64,000 nucleotides of DNA. It comes from Diaporthe sp. PMI_573 (lineage: Eukaryota > Ascomycota > Sordariomycetes > Diaporthales > Diaporthaceae). The DNA is taken from positions 124,001-188,000 of the forward strand of contig JAJTUP010000007.1 in the NCBI GenBank assembly GCA_021399435.1, written 5' to 3'. A model generated the notes under the pieces. The model made no database searches, had not been told where the DNA came from, and saw only the letters and a list, made by a program, of their open reading frames with translations. The stretch's first letter is position 1; each line of letters begins with the position of its first letter. This document shows positions 11,038-21,999 of the stretch, piece by piece. Both the position numbers and the translations under genes were made by a program.

Positions 11038-12612
11038 TCAATGCTTGACGGCTTCGATGACCGACAACGACTTCCACGGTCCTTCACCTCTCGTGACACT
11101 CGCGATCCGGAGTCCGACAGACCCGAGGAGCTGCTCCCAATTCTTCAAAGTGCGCTGTTTTCCGCCGAAGCCCAGCATCATGAAGTCAAGATAAGCTGCC
11201 CACTGGTGAGGCGGGTTGTCCAGGACATCCTCCTGGATGAGCAGCCTGCTATCGTTAGCCATGGCATCCACAATGATCCGCAGCATGTTCCTGGACACCT
11301 CGTCGGAGTAGTTGTGGAAGCACCGGCGCATCCAGTACGTGTAAGCCCCTGGATCAAATCCCAACCAAATTAGTCGAATTTCACAAAGCAGCGTAAGCAT
11401 GTCCCCACACAACTCACCTTTGACGGGCTGATCCCTGTGAAAGTCAAGCGCCACCCTCTGCACGCCAGCCAGCTCAGGCTCGTCCAGCTGCCGACCAGCC
11501 TCGAGCGTCTCGGGCCTGTCCTCGAGGACGAACAGGTGGATAGGCAGGTCCGGAAATTCCCTGTGGATAGCCTTGATGGCCCCGCCCTTGCCCCCGCCGA
11601 CGTCGACCAGCACAGCCCTGTCCGAGTCGGGTCTCGACCTCACTTCCGACACCAGCCACGAGAAGTCGTAAATTCCCGCAGTCACCGGCATCCGCGACTC
11701 GACGTGCGCCATCCCCTTGAGGAAGCTGGATACCCACGCCTCGTCCTGGGCCAGCAGATCGTAGAAGGACAGGTCTGGCTTGCCGTACGCGAAGCTCATG
11801 GGCACGTGGTTGGTCGTCTGCGGCTCTCTGCGCCCGTACTGCTCGAAGTACTCTGGCATCTTGGCGTAGGGGACGAAGGCGTTTGTCCAGCTGCGACCCT
11901 GGTTAGCTGGTGCTTCGTGGTCGTACAGCTTGCTGCGTGATCCGTGCAGTGAAAAGGGTCTCACCTCATATTGAGGACGTGGCTGCCTGCGTTCTCACTC
12001 CTGTATCCGAGTGACTTTGATGTATGAAGGATGTGATCCGGCCCAGTCTGCTTCAGAAAGCCCTGTGACACGAGCACTCCGCCGATGCGTCCTGTGTCAA
12101 GCATTCAGTCAACTGCAGACCATAGCGAGAATCAATGCATCGATTTTGAACTTACTCAGAAGTGCCTCCTCTGCTTTTGTGGCAACCGCTAGATCCGGAT
12201 ACGAGATGCTGCCCTCGACCGGAATGGCCTCAAACGCCCCCCATTTAAAGAGGAGCTGGCAAGCAGCAAGGCGAGCGATGTCCATGTTTACTTCGAAGCT
12301 GTTAGCTGTGTGCCTCTCCCCTGAGTGGTTTGCGCGTCTGTAATAGGCCTCGGAAAGTTCGGATGGGGATTAAATTAACTTACTGTCCACCCAGACATCG
12401 TCGGGCCTCTTGACGGCGTTCAAGACCTTCTGCGCAGCCTCGATGATCTGCTGGCGCTGTGCCTTGTCCGCCACGTCACCAATGTCGTCGTTGCTGGCGC
12501 AAAAGCTTTGGACTGCGGCGTTGAGCTGATCCATGCCTTCTTTTACATCGCTGATCGTCGCGTCCCTGACCGCGGCGGCGGACGCATGCCCGTTAGAAGC
12601 AACGGCTGTCAT
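11038..12612 (-). CDS. SAM-dependent O-methyltransferase (COMT type)
   Basis: Class I methyltransferase that would transfer methyl from SAM to a hydroxyl of an aromatic or polyketide metabolite in the cytosol. Five exons (12384-12612, 12156-12290, 11965-12091, 11418-11890, 11038-11348) join in phase to 424 aa, typical for fungal plant-type OMTs. The N-terminal helical dimerisation part (DINMDIARLAACQLLFKWGAF) and a winged-helix-like segment (RRIGGVLVSQGFLKQTG, YRSENAGSHVL) precede the Rossmann core. That core carries the SAM loop LVDVGGGKGGAIKAI, the acidic loop FVLEDRP, and the catalytic-His segment RRCFHNYSDEVSRNMLRII. The C-terminal MMLGFGGKQRTLKNWEQLL is the usual family ending. Splice sites after the first and third exons were chosen by frame and conservation, so those boundaries are the least certain. 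It lies 18 kb from the PKS-NRPS cluster, and I see no evidence that it belongs to it. Confidence 0.82.
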
Positions 12613-13834
12613 CTTGCAGGAGCCCAGCGCGGTCTCTTGAGGTTTAGGCAGTATTCAAAGAGGAGTTCGACGAGTTGATTGAGCAGCTGAAACCTTCTTG
12701 CACACGTTGCTGCCCTGAACTTATATAGACGGTGACAAGCTCACATGATCAACTCAATTGTCTCGCAAGGTTTCGGCGCCATGAGGGGTCGGCAAGCCCC
12801 AAAAGGCAAATGCAGCTACCACCTAGACGACCCATCCATGAGCAGAATGGGCTCTTGCGGGCCGTACGAGGTCACTTTCCGACTGGTCGGGGATTGAAGC
12901 TTGAGGTATCGCCTGAAGCTCTCACGCCGAAGAGACGGGAGTGGGCTTACAGTCTTGCCTGTTACAGCTGGCCGACCCGGGATGATGGGACCTGGCCCAC
13001 ATTCGAGCCGCAAAGATTGTCGAAAGGGTTACCACGAAGTCCCGACCCGATGTATCTGATCACCTCATTCGTCAGACGATCATTTGACTGCCAAACTGCT
13101 TGGCAGCTCACGCCGAAGGCTCAAGATTTGTGCGTCGCGCACGTAAGCTCAAGCCGCATTTGACAGCAAGTGCAGGGTATTTTGGTCGTTTGCAGTAGAG
13201 ATGAGATTGAGCACACACAATTCCCTCTATAGGCCACAAGACTTACTTCACCCGCCACCAAGTCTACCACATAATACATCCTGGCTTCGCCTTGAGCCCT
13301 GGCGATACCGAGCGCGGGGTCAGCAATATTTCGGGTTTGTCTTCTATCGAGATTGGAAATCTAATAGACGCTGTCATTCAGCCAGCTATCGATCCCTTGA
13401 CGATAATCCATCAAGTGCTGATCCTTCAGGTGCTCGAGAACTTTGTCCAAAACTCTTTGCATTTAACTCTGCTCAAACTGCTGGACTCGTTCGCAGCGTA
13501 TTAGTGAAATTAAACTACCGGGTTGGATTGGGCGACTTGGTTGGTAATGGGTGTGATAATGCCCTGGTAACCTTCGAAGACGTAGGAGAATACGATGAGT
13601 GGCCGGTATCCCATGAGAAGCTTACGTGAGATATAGTCTAGAGTCACTGGTTTGGCTCTTATACAGGGGAGGAGGAAAGGCTCAGTGATGTGCTGTGAGA
13701 CTATGCGGGCTGGGATTCAAAGTGAGCCGTTCTCTTGGAGTGAATGGAATCAGTTAATGTCCTCGTAATGAATGCGTCCGAAGTGAAGAGCCCCCCAGTA
13801 GTCCCTTCCCAATATTTAAACCCAGAACTCCTGC
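12613..13834. other. Intergenic, no gene seen
   Basis: This is the upstream region of the O-methyltransferase and the left flank of the hAT element. Overlapping frames at 13201-13629 carry a hydrophobic stretch but no recognisable domain, start context or splice pattern. Confidence 0.45.
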
Positions 13835-15005
13835 CAGTGATGTTATTGGATTGGATTGGAGCTGGATCCGAGCCTCGATCCAATCCAGTCCAGACGTGGG
13901 GACAGGCAGCCTCCAGGATATCCAGAACCGATCCAGTTCATATTTTTACCCTTTTGGGACAATCAATGAGCCGCTGAATAAGCAGACTTGGAGTAGAACT
14001 GTTCTTGTCCTTGGGTTATGACACCACCTAACTACGGAGCTCATGTTCTCTAGCAACTTGCGTCTCCAGTATGTTCTTCTCGCTTCCATCATCTTCGCCG
14101 CCTTCCTCTCCCTCACCCAGCCCATCCGCCCCAACTGTACTCCCTGCCTCACCCTCCATCAAACCGATGGCAGAGTCATCAAATGCCTTCTGCTCCGGGC
14201 GACCATACCAAGCTCGTAAGCACTCGCTGGCTTCAATGACGTCCATCCGGAGCCGTGAGCGATGATTTGGTGTTTCGATTCCAGGTGGTTTAAGGTAGTA
14301 CAATTGCCCTTGCCGGAAATAGGAAGTCCCTGTTGGCGCTGCTGCTGTTCGCACAGATAACAGTACCAGAACGTCTTCGTCGGGTCCTGCTTGAGTTGTA
14401 TGTCTTCACCATACTGCCAGACGACTGATGTCCTTTTCTTGGTGTGCTTTTGGGACTTTGCCACAACAGAGTAGCGTACATATTGCTTCCCATTCAGCTT
14501 GAATTCGTCGGGTTCGATCAGGGTTCCGTCGGGGTCGTTTGGGCGAGGACTAATATATGTTGGAGCAAGAATAACTCTGTCAGAATCAGGACGGCGACCG
14601 CTGGCAGCACCGAAATAGCTGGAGATAGTGGCCATGGTGTAGCTGGTGAGTGGACTGTTCAGACACGTCTGCCACAGTAGAAGGACTGCTGAAGTCGCGA
14701 GCGACGCGTTTGCCTCCGTGCTTTTAATAGCGTAGCAATCTGCACGCGTTGGATGTTAACCCAATAGCGGAACGATAGTTCGCGCGTCGTGTCGTGGTCT
14801 GCGACGGCAGCTGCGACGGGAGACTCCTCATGACCACTCAATTAGGCTTAGCTCTTGCCTTATCAGGTTAGACCATTGGAGCTCCAGGAGCTGGTTGCCA
14901 ATCAATCCAATCCAGTCCAAATCTTCGAGAAACCCAAATCCAGTCCAGCCATTTTCCGACAAATCCAGTCCAATCCAAATTGCCTCCAATCCAATAACAT
15001 CACTG
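13835..15005. mobile_element. Complete non-autonomous hAT-superfamily element
   Basis: An 1171-bp element with terminal inverted repeats of about 21 bp that start CAGTGATGTTATTGG at each end. It is flanked by a perfect 8-bp direct duplication, actcctgc, at 13827-13834 and 15006-15013. The 8-bp duplication and CAG-starting ends are hallmarks of hAT transposons. Subterminal regions hold many copies of a tccaatccagtcca-like word in both orientations (13842-13930 and 14895-14995), which resemble transposase-binding sites. Inside is only a short transposase fragment with a BED-like zinc finger, so it depends on a transposase supplied elsewhere. The unmutated duplication suggests a recent insertion. 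It lies about 130 bp upstream of a small secreted-protein gene. Confidence 0.88.
14028..14635 (-). pseudogene. Truncated hAT transposase with BED-type zinc finger
   Basis: Inside the hAT element a reading frame begins at 14635 (MATISSYFG). A BED-like finger follows: TSVVWQYGEDIQLKQDP, then aromatic FWYCYLCEQQ (Cys-x2-Cys) and a His pair in NHLESKHQI. That frame ends at 14159. A shifted frame (14028-14354) overlaps it and continues with SECLRAWYGRPEQKAFDDSAI and an acidic Gly/Glu tail. The catalytic DDE core and hATC dimerisation domain of an active transposase (normally over 600 aa) are absent. It could still make a small DNA-binding protein that recognises the element ends, but decay is the simpler reading. 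Confidence 0.6.
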
Positions 15006-15141
15006 ACTCCTGCATTTCGGACAGTCAACAACAAAGCCACCTCACTCCCCAAACGAATACTTTCCTTCTGAGATCCATACAGAAGACTTGCAAGACACAA
15101 CACAAAAAGACCTTCTCATCACAACTTCATCAAACCTAATC

Positions 15142-15769
15142 ATGCAGTTCATGCTCGCCATCTCTGCCCTCATGGCAGCCATCGTCGCCACGGCTGCCAA
15201 CGACGCAAAGGTCGCCACCCTCGCCTTGTCGCTGAGCCCCAACGCCACCGACGTCCTCGCCGCAAACGGCATCTGGGCCCCCAACCTCACTGCCTTCGCC
15301 CAGGGCGAACCCAACACCGCCTACATCGACGCCGCCGCCGAGAGCGAGAAGCTCATCGCGTCGGGCATCGATATCAACGACCTCGTCCACGTCAACATCA
15401 CCACGGCCGTCGCAGTCTCCGCCAAGGGGTCTTGCGACCAGTGCAACCTCTGCATGAAGGCATGCGCCGCCACGGCATTGCTGTGGTTCTTGTGAGTTCT
15501 GCCGTTCGCTGTTGCCTCGCCTGGACAGCCCCCCCACCCTTCCACCCAATATGTCCCTTCCTCTTGCCCGTTCGCCCGCTTGGTCCTCACGGCTATGGGG
15601 GGGGGGGCTCGGAAAAGCAGTGAATGGACAGGCATCTCGATCTGAAGAGCCCATGCTGTTGTACCGTCGTTTTCCGCAGTCTTTGCTAATAGTTATGCCG
15701 ATTTACAGCTGCGCTGCCGGATGTTTCTCCCAGTCGTACTGTGACCATTGTCCACCGTTCGTTGGATGA
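15142..15769 (+). CDS. Small secreted cysteine-rich protein
   Basis: Unrecognised small protein, predicted secreted. Two exons (15142-15491 and 15709-15769) join in phase to 136 aa. Residues 1-19 form a signal peptide (MQFMLAISALMAAIVATAA). The mature part is Ala/Asn-rich with possible N-glycosylation sites at NAT, NLT and NIT. The C-terminal 40 residues carry eight Cys in the pattern SCDQCNLCMKAC, FCAAGC, YCDHC, five of them upstream of or at the splice junction. The second exon is supported because it adds four Cys and then stops. Size, signal peptide and Cys content fit a candidate effector or cell-surface peptide, but there is no functional evidence. A GTG start or the frame extending to 15088 is unlikely because it would hide the signal peptide. 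The 217-bp intron contains a run of G around 15598-15607. The hAT element ends about 130 bp upstream, so its promoter may have been altered. Confidence 0.6.
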
Positions 15770-17272
15770 GTCTATCCTGGTGGTGATTTGGGCACCTCCC
15801 TGTGTCCTTGGACTATGTAGACGGGTTTGAGTGGTGGTCGTGCAGGAGGAAGAGGATTCGTGAGCTGTCTGGACGACATCTGGCTGTCTTTCGATGGAAG
15901 GCTTGGTCATCAGAGTAGACGGAGACTCGTCCCGTCACATTGGAATCAGCCAAATTGGTCTGTGTTGTTATTTCTGGGGCACCAGTAAATGATGTCCAAG
16001 TCCTTCATAGTCACAGGCTTTGTCTTCTCATGCAAACGTTGAGGTCTCATAACGTTGGCCTTGGTAAATTTTGTCGCTCAGTATTGAAGACAAGTCTGCT
16101 CTATTCGTTAAGGACATGAAACTTACTCTCCTTGAGTATGGTTGATTGTGACAGGCAATGGTGATCGATCGCAATTAAGTATTCCCCAAGATGGCAAGCA
16201 GGCGACGTCCGTTTGGGTTGTGCAACGGCTACATCAACGGTACGTAGAGTCGCAACAACAATAACGTGACTATGCTAATGGCAAACAACTTCAAAGTATG
16301 GCAGCTTCAATCATGAAGCGTCTTATTACAGAGCCATCACGGACTGAGGCCAGGCAGAGTGATGATTTCTCTTCTTCAAAAAATGGTTCTAGCGTTGAAA
16401 GGCATGCCTAGGCATCATAAGCCAGTTCCCACATTGGTAACACAGCTCAGTCCGGTACCAGTCAACCCGCATATATATCGGCTTACACTGTAACCGGTAA
16501 GTACCGATGCCCTGCACAAGAGATGTATGAGGCGTAGCTCGCCCAGCCACCCAGTTCCATGGAAACCTTTCCACTGGCTAGACCAGCAAGTGCCAGGCTG
16601 CCAGGGAATATTATCGACAAGGTCCTTCTTCCCTGTCCATGCGAGCTTTTCCAGGATCTTGATGATATCCTTAGTTTGCGTTTGGCATCTGTGCAGCTGC
16701 GGGTACCTTTGGACCCTTGATTTTTGGACGATTGGCCATGATGAACTCTCTGCTTGGCAATTGTCATGTTGTGGAACATCGCGTATGAAATTTTTCTAGA
16801 TGTAGATCTCGGTCCAAGAATCTTCCCCGCTTGGCTGGGTATTAATGCATGGCAGGACTGCACCTTCGTGCTGTTGATGAGCCACATATGCACTGTTTCC
16901 GAGAATCCTAGCAATTGACGAATGGTTGTAGATTGATACACCCGATGGCTGCAGCGCGACCCGCAAACAAGGCCAATTTAGGAAAAGCGGTGGGAGAAAA
17001 TCAGGCTGTGGGCGGCTACATATTGCTGCCACACGATTAGACGCCGCGAGCTGGAGAGGCTTGAAGTGACCTGATCCGACGGCCTGGTGACATCATTCAC
17101 GGAGTCGAGTCCAAATAAGGCAGAAGGGAAAGAGGTCTTCAATCTTTTAATTCGAGGTCGTCCGACCCTGAAGCCAGGTTGAACCTGGTCTTCGAGATTT
17201 TGTCCATCGCCAGGCTCTCAAACTCCCTTCCAAGATCACTCATACACATTGTCGCCAAACCTATTCGAAATC
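15770..17272. other. Intergenic, no gene supported
   Basis: A 1.5-kb region. Overlapping minus-strand frames at 16389-17032 contain short coding-like pieces but no consistent gene model or domain. No RNA gene is seen. Confidence 0.4.
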
Positions 17273-20165
17273 ATGCAATCTACTCAGACTCCCCCGTCTC
17301 TGGATCAAGCATTTGATGAGTGGAAAAGATCACTTGTAGAGGCCAAGTCGGCGCCCTGGCCCGAACGCATCCAGGAAGCATGCAGAGATGGTGACCATCG
17401 AAGACTGCTAGGCATGGACCCGTTCCCTTGGTTCAAGGCCAGGCGAAACATTCTTCACTTCATCATATTTGAATCGGACGGCTACTTTGAATTCATCGAA
17501 GAGAAGTTCAGGCTCCCTGTCGTGCAAGCCATGGTTGAAACTGCTCCAGATCAGCAAAGCAGAACAGACTTTGTCAACAAGCCCGACGCCAATGGGGTGA
17601 CGCCGCTGCAAATGGCCGCAATGGAAGGACATGTTCACATTGCGCGCTACTTGATTGAGCAAGGTGCGCGGGTGAACAGCAGGTCCAACAAGGATGTGAC
17701 ACCCTTGCATTGGGCGGCTGAGAACATACGCCTAGATGTGGTACAGCTCCTGTTACAGTACTTGGAGGGAGAGGACCGCATGCCATATGACGACGAGTTT
17801 TGCACCCCTGCGGATTCTTTAGCCAGACGTTTAGAGAAGGGTGGCGTTTTGAAGACAGCAGCATACGAGGCAGCAGAACAGATCAAAACACTGCTCGGCG
17901 GAAGACAGCAAGAGAACCCAAGCAACGGCTTCACATGTCAAATTGTGGCTCTCGGAGAAGACGAGGACGATGATGTCGAGTCCCATGCATTCGATAGGCC
18001 AGTCAGTGAGGTACTCTATGGGTCCCCACCAGTACTGCAAAGGATGCGCGATCATCTAGTTGCGAAAGGCGATTTCGAGCCACGCTGGCAGTCATATGGG
18101 GTTTCTTTGCCACAGAACAAGGTATTTGAATACCCCCTTCGACACTCCCACGACAGTCTGGCGGTCCAGTTTTCTGGTCTCGCAAACTCGTAACTTACTA
18201 ACATCCGGTCGACCCAATAGCTGGAGTGGATACTGAGAGCGGCCAAGATCATCTTTCAGGAGGAAGTGGAAGGGGACGACGCACGCGAGGCCCTGCTGGA
18301 CTGCATCAAGCGTATGGCTGAGCCAGGAAAACTTCGCAGCCTGGGGTACTACCCGGCAAATCCAGTGAGCATCTTCGCTAAATGTTCTCATTTGCCGTTC
18401 CTGCTAGTAGCTTTGAGCCGCATGCGCTGAAAAGTCATAGCTTGCAGAACACCCAAACAGACAGGTCAATGCTATCTTGAAGGACGTGTACTGTATCGTG
18501 GTAGGTCGTCGTTTATATACCCCGCTTTCAACGCATGCGATATGAGAATGTATATCTAAAAGTTGTTCACTAGCTTCCCATCCTTGAAGTCAAAAGTCGG
18601 AAACAGTTGCAAGACGGAAGGTGCCAGTCACAAGTCGAGCAGCTGTCTTCGCCAAACCGGACCTCGCCAAAGCCAGATCAGGCGCAAAAGTCTGATAAAA
18701 AAACGACATCCAATGGAGAAGGGATGCTTACAGAGCAGAGCCTGGACGAATATTCTCATAATTTTCTCAAACAGGATGCGCTTCGCAAACGAGATGAGAG
18801 TCAGGTTGTCGGTCGGTATGCTAAGCACCGCAAGCCTGGGTTAGATGAGATAGTCGTTGTGTCTCAATTGTGGATATGGAAATTTGGAGGTCTGTTATTC
18901 CTGCTCTTCGCACATTGGAATTTTCTCCGATGTTTTGACCAAGACCTAACTCACCTCCACTCAGACTTTTTCATCTCCAGTTACGGGGATGATCGAGACC
19001 CGAGTCCTAGCAGCGAACAATGCGAGCACCTTTCACACACGATTTTCAAAGGTGACTGTTCGTTCCCAAACACAACCACAGGAGCCTTGCACGCAATCAT
19101 GGAGGCGTGTGTCAGGTACGAGCCTCGGTTCCCTCGACGTGAGGGCCGCGAACTTCTGGACGGCGCAGGTGCCTTCGCTGATGAGATCGCTCATGAGGTA
19201 AGCCAAGCGTTCTAAATTTCCTGATCCATTCTTTTTGGCTATGAATGACTCAATCAACTCATCGCTGCGTGGCTGTAGTCCTCCTTTGTTGCAACGTACT
19301 TTCAGAACTACATGGAGAAGCTCGGGCGCGTCGACAGGCATTACAAAGGTTCCGTTCAGGAAGAAACAGAGACTCTGTTGCGGCTAGATGATGCTCTGGG
19401 TGAGTTGGCCATGATAAGACGGGTCCGCGAGGACTTACGTCTTATATGCGTGGATCGGCTCAACAACAAATCGGACTTGGATCGCTGGGCTGAGCGGAGT
19501 GAGAGTAAGCTGCGACGCCTAGAGAATGATGCCTCAAGAGTCAGAGAATCAGTATGTTACCATTCCGGGACCTAAGGCGTCTTACGACTGACAAAATACA
19601 GTTAGTTACGTTGCTCAGTCTTAAGCAGCGTGAGGTCAACACCGAGAGCCTCATCAACTCAAAATTCCAGTCTCAGATTTTGTTCGTTTTCACGGCAGCA
19701 ACTGTACTTTTTGTAATGCGATCCTGCTTTCCCAACTAGTTAACCACAGTAACTAATAGCGATCAGACGCCATTATCATGGATCTCAAGCCTGATGGCCC
19801 TCGATATCAAGGATTTCAGTCCTCAAGATTCCGTTTGGAGTATGAGCGCCGCGGCAACGGCGTCCAGTAAGTTCGCGACTACGGCTCAATTACAAGAAGT
19901 CTTGTGGATAACGCTGATTTTCAATTGATAAGTTGTCACTCTGGTCGGGTTTGTTGCTCTGATGTTTCTCACTCTGATCATCTGGCGCTGGGCGGATCAG
20001 AGAAAAGAGGCCCGTAAACACGAGAACCCGCAAGGCTCGAACGTCAGTCCAGGTGCTCCAGTTGACGGAGGAAGCGATAGCTCCAACTGTGGAGGAAAAG
20101 GCCGAGAATCGCCTCGTGGTTCCCTGTCCCATCGTCGACGTCGAGAACAAGAAGGAGAAGTTTAG
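17273..20165 (+). CDS. Ankyrin-repeat protein with CorA-like Mg2+ transporter C-terminus
   Basis: Multi-exon gene joining N-terminal ankyrin repeats to a CorA-like membrane module; it probably sits in a membrane with two C-terminal helices. Supported exons are 17273-18121, 18221-18364, 18465-18500, 18574-about 19197, 19279-19551, 19602-19712, 19767-19866 and 19933-20165. An intron within 18890-19095 is likely but not resolved. Ankyrin repeats are seen near residues 100-160 (GVTPLQMAAMEGHVHIARYL, then VTPLHWAAENIRLDVVQLLL). CorA-like features follow: GVSLPQNKLEWILRAAK, DYLCIV-like DVYCIVLPILEV, SQLWIWKF, a long helical stalk (19279-19551) and KFQSQILFVFTAATVLFTPLSW. The last helix is VTLVGFVALMFLTLIIW. 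The GMN loop of true CorA channels is not visible, so transport of Mg2+ is uncertain. The true start is ATG 17273. The basic 3' end is uncertain; another frame runs to 20271. Confidence 0.65.
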
Positions 20166-20525
20166 GATGAAGTGGAAGAGGAATGACCGACCGGAAAGCG
20201 GGTGTAAAGGCTGTGGAAAGGAAAAAAGAGGCGCAAAGAGCAGAGACGCTGAGAGAAACAGTCCTCTCTAGGGAGTGAGGAAGGGAGGGAGGGAGAAAGA
20301 ATGACTCGCTGACTTTTCATAACATTTGACCTCACGCAGAGACTGCGATATTACGGCGGAATCCAATTTCCCAGGCTTACTGATTTTTCAAGTACAATGT
20401 TGCATGCTTGTTTCATTATCCACCGTGCCATTACTTTGTACACAACAGCTGTGTAGGATGAAGATTGCGCAGTAATCCTGTCGTGGCCTCCTGTAGGGCC
20501 AGGCAATTCTCATCAATGAGTTCGC
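20166..20525. other. Intergenic between convergent genes
   Basis: It holds an alternative tail frame of the ankyrin-CorA gene up to 20271 and a short purine-rich stretch (20276-20300). Nothing else is seen. Confidence 0.5.
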
Positions 20526-21309
20526 TTATTTCTTGTCCCGGATCTCATACTCCAAAAATTGAAATGCATAATTGTCGTTGCCACCGTAACGCGTGGCGTC
20601 CTGGACCACGGTTTCCATTAACTTGAACCCCGTGCGCTTGTAAATCCGAAACCCCCCAACCATGCCCAGGACAAAGATGTCCAAGTTCATCTCTCTGGCC
20701 TTCTCGATTCCATGTCTGAGAAGGGCCGTCCCCACGCCCTTTCCTTGGTGCTCAGGGTGCACCGCAAAGAAGTCGAGCACTGTCGAGCGGAAGAGACTTA
20801 GCAATGATTTGATTTCTTTAGAAGTGCCATGGGAATTCCAACTTACAAAGATACTCCTTCCTCGCCATGTACTCGATCTTCCTCCTCGTGATGGGTGCAT
20901 CAAGGTCATCCGACTCATCATCCGGGTTCCAGTCCGCCGCATCCGCCACCTCCTCGATCTTCGCCCTCTCCTCCGCGGTGACGTCTGGGACCTGGCCCTC
21001 GGGCCACGCGGGGCTGCCGTCCTCCTTGATGTGGTATCCGGGAGGGAGCTTCCAGCGGGCGTACCCGAGGAACTTTCCCGTCTCGGGGTCGACAGCCTTG
21101 AAATGGCGGAGGAGGGCGCGGTCCTTGAGCAGGTTCCGCGGCGAGCGGGCGCTGCACGCCTCGATGACACGGGGCAGGGTCGAGTGCTTCCAGACGATGC
21201 GCCAGTTCTGGTCCTCCCAGAAGGACGACATGTTGTTGCGGGCTACATCTGCGCCGTCTTGGATCGTGCAGCCTTGGATGACGTAGTCAGGCATGGTGAC
21301 GGTAGACAT
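20526..21309 (-). CDS. GNAT-family N-acetyltransferase
   Basis: Acetyl-CoA-dependent acyltransferase of the GNAT fold; the acceptor is unknown. Two exons (20847-21309 and 20526-20779) join in phase to 238 aa, normal for the fungal GNAT group. The first exon has the N-terminal strand-helix part (MSTVTMPDYVIQGCTIQDG) and a charged insertion (residues about 105-145, rich in Asp/Glu). The second has the diagnostic motif A, LLLDFFAVHPEHQGKGVGTA, with the QGKGVG pyrophosphate loop. It is followed by the motif B-like RIYKRTGFKLMETVVQD. The intron (20780-20846) has GT-AG ends and restores the strand into VHPEHQGKG. It stands alone with no operon-like context. The likely role is small-molecule or amino-terminal acetylation; the sequence does not say which. 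Confidence 0.8.
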
Positions 21310-21999
21310 AGAGGCTGACCTGCATCAAAATTTCGGAGCAGCTCAGACTGCGCCAAGGTGGAATTTGTGGCCGTTAGGTTTTATTGTCTTTGGTAGATTT
21401 GTGTCTGGTCGCAGCGCCATGAATCAGAAGTGAAGGGAATTACGAATTGACTTATAGGCTTCAAACACGAACAGTGAAGTCGAGCGGTCAGAAAAGAAAA
21501 TTGCAGCCTGCTTCCGCCTCAACGATGGTGATCCTATTCCGCCTGCGGTGCACTGTCTTATCTGCGGAACAAAACTTTTACAGGGGTATTGATTGGGCTC
21601 CTCCCCCATGGGGTGCAATTTCGGGACCCCATGACCCTGGAATCTTTGGAAGGAATTGCACCGTAAGCCGACTGCAATGGACAGGTGTCAATTTCCGGTC
21701 TTACGTCTGACAGAGCTAGGTAATTCATAAACATTTAGGCATTTACTTTGTGCATCTCTGGCCGACACGGTTGGGATTGGATCCCTCGCTAAAGTTGTGC
21801 CGGTCAGGGTAAGCCGGAACAACTCTGTCGGTACTTCTTGTCGCACTCAACCGAACCCAACTTTCAAATGTGCACTCACAGTTTGGCCAGTATCAACCAC
21901 ACATGTCTATCACTACCTTGGCGATGACTGATGGAGCATTGAAGTGTTCGTATATGCTTGTTCAGATATTTTGTATACTATGTCATCGTGTTCGGACTG
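21310..21999. other. Intergenic, no gene seen
   Basis: This 690-bp region is the upstream side of the GNAT gene and the 3' flank of the second SAT4-type gene. No repeat or RNA gene is recognised. Confidence 0.5.

Noticed and set aside
11038..12612. O-methyltransferase as a member of the PKS-NRPS cluster
   Set aside because: It lies 18 kb away with at least seven unrelated genes between.
13201..13629. Overlapping + strand frames as a gene
   Set aside because: No domain, signal or splice pattern; they lie in the flank of the hAT element.
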